Below are positions 1 through 8,245 of a DNA stretch of 34,169 nt, one piece after another. Made by a program: the position numbers and the translations under genes. A model generated the notes under the pieces. That model was not told the origin of the DNA and made no database searches. It saw nothing but the letters and a program-made list of their open reading frames with translations. The stretch covers positions 1 to 34,169 of the forward strand of contig SLQM01000210.1 of assembly GCA_007131435.1 (NCBI GenBank). The letters are read 5' to 3'. The number at the start of each line of letters is the position of its first letter. Position 1 is the stretch's first letter. The stretch comes from Syntrophomonadaceae bacterium (lineage in GTDB: Bacteria > Bacillota > Dethiobacteria > DTU022).

Positions 1-1
1 C

Positions 2-529
2 CTACGTGAAAATATGCCTCCAGGCAGCAGGGTGGTTATTGATCAATTTATAGATTATACAAGGTCAAGGGCACTAACTTATTACGAAGGTGAAAATGGA
101 TTCGTAGTCCATACAGACTTTACCAATCCATATTGTCCGCAGGTAAGAAGAGAAATATTGCAAGCCGGCAGTATCCTCGGCCAGGATTTAGTAGATGGCG
201 GGTGCTATGTTTGTTGCGAGGGACCTCGTTTTGAAACCCCTGCGGAAGTAAAGATGATTTCCACCTGGGGAGGCGATCTTGTTGGCATGACAAACGTTCC
301 TGAAGTAGTTCTCGCACGTGAAGCAGGTCTTTGCTATGCAACTATTGCCTTGCCTACCAATTATGCGGCAGGGATATCTGTTACCCCCCTCACTCATGAA
401 GAAGTGCTGGAAGAGATGGATAAAACAAAGCCTGAACTTGATCGGCTGCTTGCCGGGTGTATAGAAGCGGTAACGGCAGAAAAAACATGCAGCTGCCGTG
501 AATCAGGAAAACACTGGCCTGGAGTATAA
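2..529 (+). CDS. mtnP: MTA/methylthioinosine phosphorylase (PNP family), 5' truncated by window edge
   Basis: The reading frame is open to the left edge, so only the C-terminal 175 residues are present, about two thirds of a normal 260-270 residue protein; the ATG at 14 is an internal Met. The MTAP/PNP family signature is clear: a D-Q-F-I-D segment near the start, then CEGPRFETPAE and GMTNVPEVVLAREAGLCYA. The family phosphorolyses 5'-methylthioadenosine (MTA) or related nucleosides to methylthioribose-1-phosphate and base in the cytosol. In the base-specificity loop the sequence reads PTNYAAG (codons 353-373) where adenine-specific MTAPs have ATDYDCW, so the two Asp that read the adenine amino group are Asn and Ala. 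This suggests a 6-oxopurine substrate such as methylthioinosine, consistent with the deaminase two genes downstream. mtnA follows after 4 bases. Family sure; base specificity inferred. Confidence 0.9.
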   Translation, partial: LRENMPPGSRVVIDQFIDYTRSRALTYYEGENGFVVHTDFTNPYCPQVRREILQAGSILGQDLVDGGCYVCCEGPRFETPAEVKMISTWGGDLVGMTNVPEVVLAREAGLCYATIALPTNYAAGISVTPLTHEEVLEEMDKTKPELDRLLAGCIEAVTAEKTCSCRESGKHWPGV

Positions 530-533
530 ATTT

Positions 534-1580
534 ATGGATAATAAAATTAAGACTTTATACTGGGATAAAGAGACATTATACTTACTTGATCAAAGATTTC
601 TGCCCAACCGGGTAGAATATCGTAGTTGCCGTAATTACCTGGAGATCATATCTGCGATAAAAGAGATGTCTGTACGGGGCGCGCCGGCAATTGGTATAAG
701 CGCTGCTTACGGAATGGCGGTTGCAGCACGTGAAGCCCTTCAGAAGGATTTTAATACGGTTCAAATGCTCTCGTACTTAGAGCAAGCTGCCTCTGAACTG
801 ATTAAGGCACGCCCAACTGCGGTCAACCTTTTCTGGGCTGTAAAAAGAATTGAAATTATTTTGCAGGATCACCTGGAATCTAAACCGGAGGAAATCTATA
901 GTATAATTCTCAAAGAGGCACAGCAAATCCACAAAGAGGATATAGAAAATAACAGGTTAATCGGCATGCATGGTAATAAGTTGATTCCGGAAAAGGCTTC
1001 AATACTTACACACTGCAATGCCGGGGCTTTAGCTACAGGAGGTTATGGTACAGCCCTTGGCGTTATACGTACAGCATTTGAAAATGGCAAAAATATTCAT
1101 GTATATGTAGATGAAACAAGACCGCTACTGCAGGGTGCCAGAATTACAGCGTTTGAATTATGCCAGGAAAAGATTCCTGCTACATTAATAACGGATAACA
1201 GTGCAGCTTTCTTAATGTCAAGGGGCGGTGTAGATCTGATCATTGTAGGCGCAGACAGGATAGCAGCAAACGGCGATGTGGCAAATAAAATAGGAACATA
1301 TAATCTTGCTATTCTTGCAACTTACCATGATTTGCCTTTTTATGTCGCTGCCCCAATTTCTACTATAGACCCTGAAATCGGTTCTGGCAGTGATATAATA
1401 ATTGAAGAGCGCTCCGGCAGTGAAATTACCGGAATTGGTGAAAACCTTATAGCACCAAAGGATATCGAAGTTACAAATTATGCCTTTGATATAACACCTG
1501 CAAGCTTAATCACTGCTATTATCACTGAAAAAGGAATAATTTCAAAACCCGGATACAGGGAGTTAAAAAAACTTTTATAA
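534..1580 (+). CDS. mtnA: S-methyl-5-thioribose-1-phosphate isomerase
   Basis: 348 residues, the usual MtnA length. It converts the aldose methylthioribose-1-phosphate to methylthioribulose-1-phosphate in methionine or methylthio salvage. The eIF-2B alpha-like family is seen in SVRGAPAIGISAAYGM near residue 50, the ARPTAVNLFWA segment, HCNAGALATGGYGTALGVIR (catalytic Cys region), VYVDETRPLLQGAR, and GADRIAANGDVANKIGTYNLA with the catalytic Asp. An upstream in-frame GTG at 498 would overlap the preceding gene; ATG at 534 is preferred because GGAG lies 9 bases before it and it gives the normal N-terminus. It directly consumes the product of the upstream phosphorylase. No mtnB/C/D or aldolase gene is present in the window, so the fate of the ketose is not shown here. 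Confidence 0.95.
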   Translation: MDNKIKTLYWDKETLYLLDQRFLPNRVEYRSCRNYLEIISAIKEMSVRGAPAIGISAAYGMAVAAREALQKDFNTVQMLSYLEQAASELIKARPTAVNLFWAVKRIEIILQDHLESKPEEIYSIILKEAQQIHKEDIENNRLIGMHGNKLIPEKASILTHCNAGALATGGYGTALGVIRTAFENGKNIHVYVDETRPLLQGARITAFELCQEKIPATLITDNSAAFLMSRGGVDLIIVGADRIAANGDVANKIGTYNLAILATYHDLPFYVAAPISTIDPEIGSGSDIIIEERSGSEITGIGENLIAPKDIEVTNYAFDITPASLITAIITEKGIISKPGYRELKKLL

Positions 1581-1624
1581 AACAGCTGTATAATTTGCTA
1601 AGAATCTACTAGGAGGATGTTTAC

Positions 1625-2932
1625 TTGAGTAAAATACTGATTAAAGGAGCTATAATAGTAACCCTTGATGAGAGCAAACCTGACAGCTTTATTGGTGATA
1701 TCTTAATAAGCGGTTCGGTGATTGAATCAATTGCCGGGTATCCAGAAATTATTGATCCTTTATCTGCTGGAAAGATTATTGACGGAAGTAACTATTTAGT
1801 TATGCCCGGATTGGTCAATATACATGGCCATGCTGCTATGACCCTGCTCCGAAGCTATGCAGATGATTTGCCTTTAAAAGAATGGCTTGAAGAAAAGATA
1901 TGGCCCATTGAAGAACTTATGACGGGCGAGGACGTTTATTGGGGTACTAAGCTGGCTATTGCAGAAATGATAAAAAGCGGTACGACTACTTTCACTGATA
2001 TGTACATGGAGATGGATCGTGTTGCAGAAGCAGCAGACGACAGCGGTATCCGGGCAGTGCTATCAAGGGGTTTAATAGGCATTAGTGGTGGCGATGAGGG
2101 TCTTCTCGAGTCTGAAGAATTTATAAAAAACTGGCAGGGCGCAGCAAATGGCAAAATCTCAGTAACCCTTGGCCCCCATGCGCCATATACCTGTCCGCCT
2201 GAATATTTAAAGAAAGTGATCTCTTTAGCCGAAAAAACCGGAACATCTCTTCAAATCCACCTCTCTGAGACTAAGGGTGAAGTAGAAAGCTGCATAGATG
2301 AGTATGGTAAAACCCCACCTGCGCTTTTAGAAGATCTTGGTCTATTTAAAATAAGTACGCTTGCTGCACACTGTGTTCATCTTACTGAAAAAGATATCGA
2401 TATACTTGCAGAGTATAATGTAGGTGTTGCCCATAATCCCGGCAGTAATCTAAAACTTGGAAGCGGTATCGCCCCTGTTTCCCGGATGCTGGATAAAGGT
2501 ATCAATGTAGGTATTGGAACTGATGGAGCTTCCAGCAATAACAACCTCGATATGGTTGAAGAGCTGCGCCTTGCGGCTTTGCTGGGTAAAGGTATTGAAA
2601 TGAACCCGACTTTAATTGATGCAAAGACTGCCATAAAAATGGCTACAGTAACGGGCGCGAAAGCGCTTGGATTAAAGATGATTGGCGAGCTGAAGGAAGG
2701 ATATAAGGCTGATTTAATTGCCATGCAGATTGATAAGCCGCATTTTGTACCCATGCATGATCCCCTGGCAAATGTTGTATATTCATCAGCTGCTGCCGAT
2801 GTGGATCTTGTGATGGTAGATGGTAATATACTGCTTGAAGAAGGAAAGCTAACGACTATTGATGAAAAAGCCGTTATCAGCAAGGCTTCAGAGTGTACAG
2901 CTCGTTTGATCCAGAATAGAAAGGATATTTAA
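1625..2932 (+). CDS. mtaD: 5-methylthioadenosine/S-adenosylhomocysteine deaminase
   Basis: 435 residues, TTG start with AGGAGG at 1611-1616. It is an amidohydrolase-superfamily cytosolic enzyme with the metal ligands expected of MtaD: an HGHAAM motif near residue 65, GPHAPYTC, HLSETKGEVE, AAHCVHLTEKD, and the final metal Asp in GIGTDGASSNNNLDM. The family deaminates MTA to methylthioinosine and SAH to S-inosylhomocysteine. Its place between mtnA and surE, downstream of a phosphorylase with a 6-oxopurine-type loop, suggests the salvage order here is deaminate first, phosphorolyse second. It is 44 bases after mtnA and 8 bases before surE, so probably in one operon. Chlorohydrolase/guanine-deaminase relatives are less likely given the HGHAAM and SSNNNLDM pattern. 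Confidence 0.92.
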   Translation: MSKILIKGAIIVTLDESKPDSFIGDILISGSVIESIAGYPEIIDPLSAGKIIDGSNYLVMPGLVNIHGHAAMTLLRSYADDLPLKEWLEEKIWPIEELMTGEDVYWGTKLAIAEMIKSGTTTFTDMYMEMDRVAEAADDSGIRAVLSRGLIGISGGDEGLLESEEFIKNWQGAANGKISVTLGPHAPYTCPPEYLKKVISLAEKTGTSLQIHLSETKGEVESCIDEYGKTPPALLEDLGLFKISTLAAHCVHLTEKDIDILAEYNVGVAHNPGSNLKLGSGIAPVSRMLDKGINVGIGTDGASSNNNLDMVEELRLAALLGKGIEMNPTLIDAKTAIKMATVTGAKALGLKMIGELKEGYKADLIAMQIDKPHFVPMHDPLANVVYSSAAADVDLVMVDGNILLEEGKLTTIDEKAVISKASECTARLIQNRKDI

Positions 2933-2940
2933 AGGCACAA

Positions 2941-3744
2941 ATGAATAAACCGCATATCTTAATAACCAATGATGATGGAATTTATGCTGAGGGGATACAG
3001 AGTTTAACCAGGGTCCTGCATGAACAGTATGGGAAAAATTACAAAATATCAGTTATAGCACCAGACCGGGAAAGAAGTGCTGTAGGTCATGGAATTACAA
3101 TGCACAAACCTTTGAGGGTCGAAGAAATAGATTTTATTAATATACCTGGACTTTGCGGTTTGGCCGTAAATGGAACTCCTTCTGACTGTGTTAAGCTTGC
3201 CGTTGAGGCAATACTGGATAATAAACCTGACCTTGTAATATCAGGAATAAACCGCGGCAGTAACCTTGGTACTGATGTGCTCTATTCCGGTACAGTATCT
3301 GCCGCTGTTGAAGGCTTGTTAATGGATATCAATTCAATTGCCATATCTCTTACCGGGCGAGGTGACAGCAATAATTTTCTATATGCGGCTCGCTTTATTT
3401 CAGATTTTATACCAGAATTTATGGCCGTCAAGCAAAAACAACCCCTGCTTGTTAATATTAATGTTCCCAGGAATACGGATCGCATTAAAGGTGTTAAGGT
3501 AACAAGCCTGGGTGTGAGGCGCTATAAAAATGCTTTTGAACAGAGGGTCGATCCAAGGGGAATGCACTATTACTGGTTGGCTGGCGACCTGGTTGATGAT
3601 GATGAAATAGAAAATGCAGCGGATACTGACACAAGGGCAATTAAGGAAGGCTATATATCAATTACACCGGTACATTTCCAGCTTACGAACAGGGATGCAA
3701 TTCCAGGCCTGAAAGAAATTATCGAACTTATGAAATCAAGTTAG
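2941..3744 (+). CDS. surE: 5'/3'-nucleotidase SurE
   Basis: 267 residues. It begins with the SurE metal-binding signature ILITNDDGIYAEGI, continues with APDRERSAVGHGITM, VNGTPSDCVKL and SGINRGSNLGTDVLYSGTVSAA, which are the conserved phosphate/metal-site blocks of the family. It hydrolyses nucleoside 5'- or 3'-monophosphates and short polyphosphates. Only a weak AAGG precedes the ATG, so it may be translationally coupled to mtaD, whose stop is 8 bases upstream. It fits the nucleoside-processing theme of this cluster by disposing of nucleotides from salvage or RNA turnover; a specific link to methylthio salvage is not established. Confidence 0.95.
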   Translation: MNKPHILITNDDGIYAEGIQSLTRVLHEQYGKNYKISVIAPDRERSAVGHGITMHKPLRVEEIDFINIPGLCGLAVNGTPSDCVKLAVEAILDNKPDLVISGINRGSNLGTDVLYSGTVSAAVEGLLMDINSIAISLTGRGDSNNFLYAARFISDFIPEFMAVKQKQPLLVNINVPRNTDRIKGVKVTSLGVRRYKNAFEQRVDPRGMHYYWLAGDLVDDDEIENAADTDTRAIKEGYISITPVHFQLTNRDAIPGLKEIIELMKSS

Positions 3745-3778
3745 CTGGCAGAAAACTGCCTTGAATCTGGAGGTTGCA

Positions 3779-5209
3779 GTGAATAAACTCGAGTTAAAAA
3801 GCAAGAACTGTTATTTCATGACACGCTGGGGTAATATGAATGCTGATATTGTTATTTTCCTAAACCAGCAGCTTTTTGAAGATCATTTTGAACAGCAGTC
3901 ACTGCAACAGCTGATTGATGCTGCCTCATTAAAAGGCGTAATAAACCCGGTTATTGGCATGCCGGACATCCACTCCGGTTTTGGTCTTCCAATCGGCGGG
4001 GTAATGGCAATGGACACTGAAAATGGATTAGTTTCAGCAGGTGCAGTTGGCATGGACATCAATTGCGGGGTTCGTCTGCTTAAAACTAATATCCCGGCAT
4101 CAGAGATAGACGGAAAGACTATACAAAAATTAATTTCTGCCATAGTGAAAAAGGTTCCCGGCGGAGTGGGGCAGAAAAGCAGGCATGCCGGCCTCATAAA
4201 ACAACATTTTACTGAGCTAGTTGAAAAAGGAGTGCCATACCTGGTTGAATTAGGCTATGGGCGCCCTGAAGACCCTCTGACTACCGAAGATGGTGGATGC
4301 ATGCCCGGAGCAGATTTGCGAAATGTTAGTGATAAAGCAAAAGATCGAGGCCTCCAGCTGTCAACGATCGGCGGAGGAAATCATTTTATTGAAATCGGTG
4401 TGATTGAAAGGATATATGATCGTACTACTGCGGACTTTTACAACCTAAGTGAAGGATATTTAACGGTTATGATCCACACCGGCAGCAGGGGCTTCGGCCA
4501 CCAAATCTGCACCGATTTTTCAAAAAGCATGAAAAAAGATGCAAAAAAGTACAACTTGTATATACCAAATTCTGGGCTTGCTTCAGTGCCGATTAATTCT
4601 AAAGAAGGTCGCGATTATTTAGGCGCTATGTCTTGCGCTGTTAATTTTGCTTATTGCAACCGCCAATGGATAACCGATGATTTGCGCAAAGCTTTTTCAG
4701 AAGTTCTTGGTGGCCACGATGCAGATTACGATCTCGGCCTGGTATATGACATTACTCATAACACGGCGCGGTTCGAAACAATTAAAGGTAAAAAAATACT
4801 TGTCCACCGAAAAGGTGCAACTCGAGCGCTTCCTGCAGGACACCCTGATAATCCTCCTGCATACATGGAAGTTGGCCACCCCGTTTTGATACCGGGAAGT
4901 ATGGGAAGCGCTTCTTATGTTGTTAAAGCTGAAAGTTCACTTGAGAATGTATTTAACTCTGTTAACCACGGGGCGGGAAGGGTTTTGTCAAGGACTGCTG
5001 CAAAGAAAACTATAGCTGTTGAAGATTTAAAAAGTAAGATGGGAAAAATTATTATATCAGGAACCAGTTATAAAGCATTTCTTGATGAAGCTCCCCAGGC
5101 CTATAAAAATATCGACCTTGTTGTAGATACTCTTGCAGACATTAATATGATTCGAAAAGTGGTCAGCCTGTTTCCTTTGGCTGTTATTAAAGGCGAAGAT
5201 AAAAACTAA
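3779..5209 (+). CDS. rtcB: RtcB family RNA-splicing (3'-phosphate) ligase
   Basis: 476 residues from the GTG at 3779, chosen because GGAGG at 3769-3773 is properly spaced. An in-frame TTG at 3761 lacks a ribosome binding site and would place the GGAGG inside the gene. RtcB joins 2',3'-cyclic-phosphate or 3'-phosphate RNA ends to 5'-OH ends using GTP and Mn2+. Visible blocks are GMPDIHSGFGLPIGGVMA, GMDINCGVR (Mn-binding Cys), GGGNHFIEIG, HTGSRGFGHQ, HDADYDLGLVYDITHNTA, VHRKGATRALPAGHP, and VNHGAGRVLSR, which carries the His guanylylated in this family. No archease gene is adjacent. It may share the transcript of the salvage genes, 34 bases after surE. Confidence 0.94.
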   Translation: MNKLELKSKNCYFMTRWGNMNADIVIFLNQQLFEDHFEQQSLQQLIDAASLKGVINPVIGMPDIHSGFGLPIGGVMAMDTENGLVSAGAVGMDINCGVRLLKTNIPASEIDGKTIQKLISAIVKKVPGGVGQKSRHAGLIKQHFTELVEKGVPYLVELGYGRPEDPLTTEDGGCMPGADLRNVSDKAKDRGLQLSTIGGGNHFIEIGVIERIYDRTTADFYNLSEGYLTVMIHTGSRGFGHQICTDFSKSMKKDAKKYNLYIPNSGLASVPINSKEGRDYLGAMSCAVNFAYCNRQWITDDLRKAFSEVLGGHDADYDLGLVYDITHNTARFETIKGKKILVHRKGATRALPAGHPDNPPAYMEVGHPVLIPGSMGSASYVVKAESSLENVFNSVNHGAGRVLSRTAAKKTIAVEDLKSKMGKIIISGTSYKAFLDEAPQAYKNIDLVVDTLADINMIRKVVSLFPLAVIKGEDKN

Positions 5210-5272
5210 GTGGCAGGCGTAAAAGAGCCTAAATGATATAAAATTATTATTAGCCTAACGTTAGAATTTAGA

Positions 5273-6253
5273 ATGGAGGTTGGAACAATTTTATATTTAG
5301 ACAGGAAGGATATTATTAAAGCCGTTGAACCCGAAGAAGTAATGGATGTAATAGAGAACGCATATGCTATGGATCTTGAAGGGAATTATTATATGCCTCA
5401 CAGGATGCATGTTAACAAAGGCCCTAATACGCTCTTATATATGCCCTGCTTTACCGGTGATGTTTTCGGCACAAAAATCCTGTCGCTATTTCCTGGAAAT
5501 GCAAAACATGGTAAACCGGTAATTAGCGGGGTTGTTATATTAAATGATGCTGAAACGGGAACTCCCCAGGCTATTTTAGACGGCGCAGTTATAACAGGGC
5601 TGAGGACCGGTGCTGTTGGCGGAGTAGCAGTGCGCCATACTGCTCCAGATTATCTAGAATCTTTAGGATTAATTGGTTCAGGCGCCCAGGGTTTTTTCCA
5701 GGTCTATTTTGCCTGCAAGGCCCGTCCAACAATTAAAGAAGTTTTCTTATATGATCTTTCAACTAGCAAAATAAAGCTTCTGCAGGGTAAACTGAAGCAG
5801 GAATTCCCTGGTATCGCTTTTAAGTCAACAACTTCAAGCACTGAGTTGCTTTCTAAGACAAGCTTGATAATTACCGCTACTCCCTCCAATGAACCAGTTT
5901 TGCCTGACGATCCAAAACTTCTTCAAAACAAGCATTATATCGGGATAGGATCTTATAAACCCGATATGAGGGAGTATCCAAGGGCAATTTACAACCTGGT
6001 GAAAAATGTTTTTATCGATACTGAACATGGTTTTGAAGAATCCGGTGATATGATAATACCGTTAAGAGATAACTGGGTTGAGCAAGATTTCTTTGTAAAA
6101 ATGGGCGAGTTAATCAAAAATAAAGAACGATATGAAACAAAAAGGGGGACCACATTTTTTAAATCTGTCGGCATGGCTCTTTTCGATATCACAGTATCAG
6201 AGTATATTTACGAACAGGCTTTGATAAAAGGACTGGGCACAAAAATAAAATAA
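5273..6253 (+). CDS. Ornithine cyclodeaminase/mu-crystallin family reductase, probable pyrroline-2-carboxylate (ketimine) reductase
   Basis: 326 residues. An NAD(P)-binding GLIGSGAQG motif lies at residues 132-140 and the family Arg/Lys block MHVNKG near 46. The signature around the conserved Asp is GSYKPDMRE (Asp231). That form is typical of ketimine reductases, AlaDH-like and LhpI-like members, not of true ornithine cyclodeaminases, which usually have a GGDCPGKTE-like segment. In hydroxyproline pathways such proteins reduce delta1-pyrroline-2-carboxylate to L-proline, the step after trans-3-hydroxyproline dehydration; a candidate dehydratase is encoded at 12994. It is 19 bases before the serine dehydratase gene. 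The start is unclear: ATG 5273 overlaps the only good SD (GGAGG, 5275-5279), so initiation at ATT 5288 is possible. Alternatives are alanine dehydrogenase or ornithine cyclodeaminase. Confidence 0.75.
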   Translation: MEVGTILYLDRKDIIKAVEPEEVMDVIENAYAMDLEGNYYMPHRMHVNKGPNTLLYMPCFTGDVFGTKILSLFPGNAKHGKPVISGVVILNDAETGTPQAILDGAVITGLRTGAVGGVAVRHTAPDYLESLGLIGSGAQGFFQVYFACKARPTIKEVFLYDLSTSKIKLLQGKLKQEFPGIAFKSTTSSTELLSKTSLIITATPSNEPVLPDDPKLLQNKHYIGIGSYKPDMREYPRAIYNLVKNVFIDTEHGFEESGDMIIPLRDNWVEQDFFVKMGELIKNKERYETKRGTTFFKSVGMALFDITVSEYIYEQALIKGLGTKIK

Positions 6254-6272
6254 GGATGGGGAGTACCTGGAT

Positions 6273-7859
6273 ATGATAATAAGTCAACCTCCAAGTATTT
6301 TTAATGATGTAATGGGACCGGTTATGCGCGGGCCTTCAAGCTCACATACTGCCGCTTCAGTCAGGATAGGGAACCTTACCAAGCAATTTTTTAAATACGA
6401 CCTGGCTTCATTTAGCGTTGAATTTGAAAGCCAGGGTTCGCTGGCAACCACCTATAAAACCCAGGGATCTGATTTTGGTTTGATCGGCGGGCTTCTGTGG
6501 ATGGAGCTTGATGATGATCGGCTCTTAGAATCAGCAAAGATAGCAAACGAAAATAACATTGCGGTAAATTTTTCCGTGACCCGTTTTGATGCAGAACATC
6601 CCAATACTTACCGAGTAACTGCGATAGATCGGATCGGTAATAAATACTGTCTGATATTTATTTCCACAGGAGGCGGGATGTTTGAGCTAAAAGAAATTAA
6701 CGGAGCTCCTGTTTCAATTAAAGGTGACTTTTTCGAAACATTAATATTTATCGATGCATCAAATAAAGATGTACTAAATAAGCACATGGAACGAATCAAC
6801 AAATTATTTCCCGATCCTGATTACTGCATCGTTGTTGACGGTGATAGATTTATTTTAATCAATATTAAAACGGAAAGTGAACTGCCATCTTTTGTACGCA
6901 AGGTGATCGAACTATTTGAAAAGGTAAGCGCTATCGTTCATTTAAGCCCGGTTCTTCCAGTTCGTTCCAGGAAGGAGCTAAAGATGCCCTTCAGCGATGA
7001 AAACGATCTTTTAATAGTGGCAAACGAAAAAGAATTGGATCTTTGGAAAATGGCTGTTCATTACGAAATGGAGCGTGGTGGTATGCTCCCTGATGAAGTG
7101 ATACAGATGGCTAAACATATTTTACAAGCAATGGACTGTTCGGTTAGAACTGGCCTGGAAGGCAAAGAATATAAAAATCGCATGCTTGAACCCCAGGCAG
7201 TTAAAATATTCGAGTACGAGGGTAAAATTATCGGAGGGCAGGTTATAAAAAAAATCATTACTTACACTGCAGCGGTTATGGATGCCAAAAGTTCAATGGA
7301 AGTAATTGTTGCAGCACCAACTGCAGGCGCATGCGGAGTTATACCTGGAACTTTAATTGCAGTTGCGGAAGAAGAAGGTTTGGAAGAAGATTCAGCCCTT
7401 AAAGGATTACTGGCTGCTTCTGTCATCGGAATTTTCATAGCTAATAAAAGTACTTTTGCCGCAGAAGAATGCGGATGCCAGGTTGAATGCGGTTCTGCTT
7501 CAGCTATGGCTGCAGCGGGTTTAGTCCAGATGTTTGGCGGTACAGTTCAACAATCCCTTACAGCTGCTGCTATTGCCATACAAAATATCATGGGCCTGGT
7601 ATGCGATCCAGTTGCTGAAAGGGTTGAAGTTCCCTGCCTGGGGAAAAATATTCTGGCAGCTGTTAATGCGCTTGCCTGTGCCAACATGTCACTTTCCGGA
7701 TTTAGCAATGTAATTCCGCTTGGAGAAACCATTGATGCCTTTGACAAGGTTGGCAGAATGCTGCCTGCTGAGCTGCGCTGTACTGGTGGCGCGGGCTTGT
7801 CGAAAACGCCTTCGGCCCAAGCCTGGTTTAGAAAACTTGAAAATCAGATAGAGGATTAA
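6273..7859 (+). CDS. sdaA: L-serine dehydratase, iron-sulfur dependent, single chain (beta-alpha fusion)
   Basis: 528 residues, longer than the roughly 450 of the enterobacterial single-chain enzyme. The N-terminal beta domain starts with IFNDVMGPVMRGPSSSHTAA; the alpha domain begins near residue 265 and contains VAAPTAGACGVIPG and VECGSASAMAAAG. Cys402, Cys444 (LVCDPVAERVEVPC) and Cys455 have spacings of 42 and 11, which I recall as those of the [4Fe-4S] ligands in the structurally known Legionella enzyme. It deaminates L-serine to pyruvate and ammonia. The C-terminus ends in NQIED without the terminal Cys found in the enterobacterial and Legionella type. Co-location with the OCD-family reductase and an amino-acid transporter fits amino-acid fermentation. 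Another beta-hydroxy amino acid as substrate cannot be excluded. Confidence 0.88.
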   Translation: MIISQPPSIFNDVMGPVMRGPSSSHTAASVRIGNLTKQFFKYDLASFSVEFESQGSLATTYKTQGSDFGLIGGLLWMELDDDRLLESAKIANENNIAVNFSVTRFDAEHPNTYRVTAIDRIGNKYCLIFISTGGGMFELKEINGAPVSIKGDFFETLIFIDASNKDVLNKHMERINKLFPDPDYCIVVDGDRFILINIKTESELPSFVRKVIELFEKVSAIVHLSPVLPVRSRKELKMPFSDENDLLIVANEKELDLWKMAVHYEMERGGMLPDEVIQMAKHILQAMDCSVRTGLEGKEYKNRMLEPQAVKIFEYEGKIIGGQVIKKIITYTAAVMDAKSSMEVIVAAPTAGACGVIPGTLIAVAEEEGLEEDSALKGLLAASVIGIFIANKSTFAAEECGCQVECGSASAMAAAGLVQMFGGTVQQSLTAAAIAIQNIMGLVCDPVAERVEVPCLGKNILAAVNALACANMSLSGFSNVIPLGETIDAFDKVGRMLPAELRCTGGAGLSKTPSAQAWFRKLENQIED

Positions 7860-8245
7860 AAGGGATATGTTTGTGTCAGCTATAATCTTCAGGTATAAAG
7901 ATATTGCCGTGTGAAATTAATATATATTACTTAAAAAATATGATAATGATAATATAAATTTAATCGATTCTTAAAGAGGAATAATAGCTCCGATAGCGAA
8001 TAAATAAGGTCGTGCAATGTATGGACTATTGGATAAAATAATATTCATAGTCGCCAATTTGTGTAAGGAGGTGAAATATTTTATATAGTCTTTCAGGCTC
8101 TTCCAATATTTAAAGCTTAGATAGGAAGTTTCAAAGGAAAGTTTTAGTTTTCTTTTTTAATTGCAAGGCTCTGCTCTTAACCTAAACCAACCAGTAATAA
8201 ATTAATGGTAAGGAGCAAAATTATTTAGAGGAGGTCATTAGCAAA
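7860..8245 (+). promoter_or_regulatory. 386-base leader/intergenic region upstream of livJ
   Basis: No convincing gene. A possible promoter is TTGTGT (7871-7876), 17 bases, TATAAA (7894-7899). Downstream are a GACTAT/ATAGTC inverted repeat near 8025-8053, an orphan strong SD (AAGGAGGTG, about 8067-8074) followed only by very short frames, and a hairpin AAAGGAAA/TTTTCTTT (8133-8140 and 8148-8155, one G-U pair) continued by TTT. The last resembles a weak intrinsic terminator or attenuator. GAGGAGGT just before the livJ TTG is the working ribosome site. I recognise no riboswitch class. Confidence 0.35.

Noticed and set aside
2377..2883. 168-residue minus-strand ORF within mtaD
   Set aside because: Low-complexity Ser/Ile/Leu-rich shadow of a strongly supported plus-strand enzyme gene with all catalytic motifs.
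5273..6253. Annotation as true ornithine cyclodeaminase
   Set aside because: The Asp-containing signature GSYKPDMRE is of the reductase type; still not fully excluded without assay.
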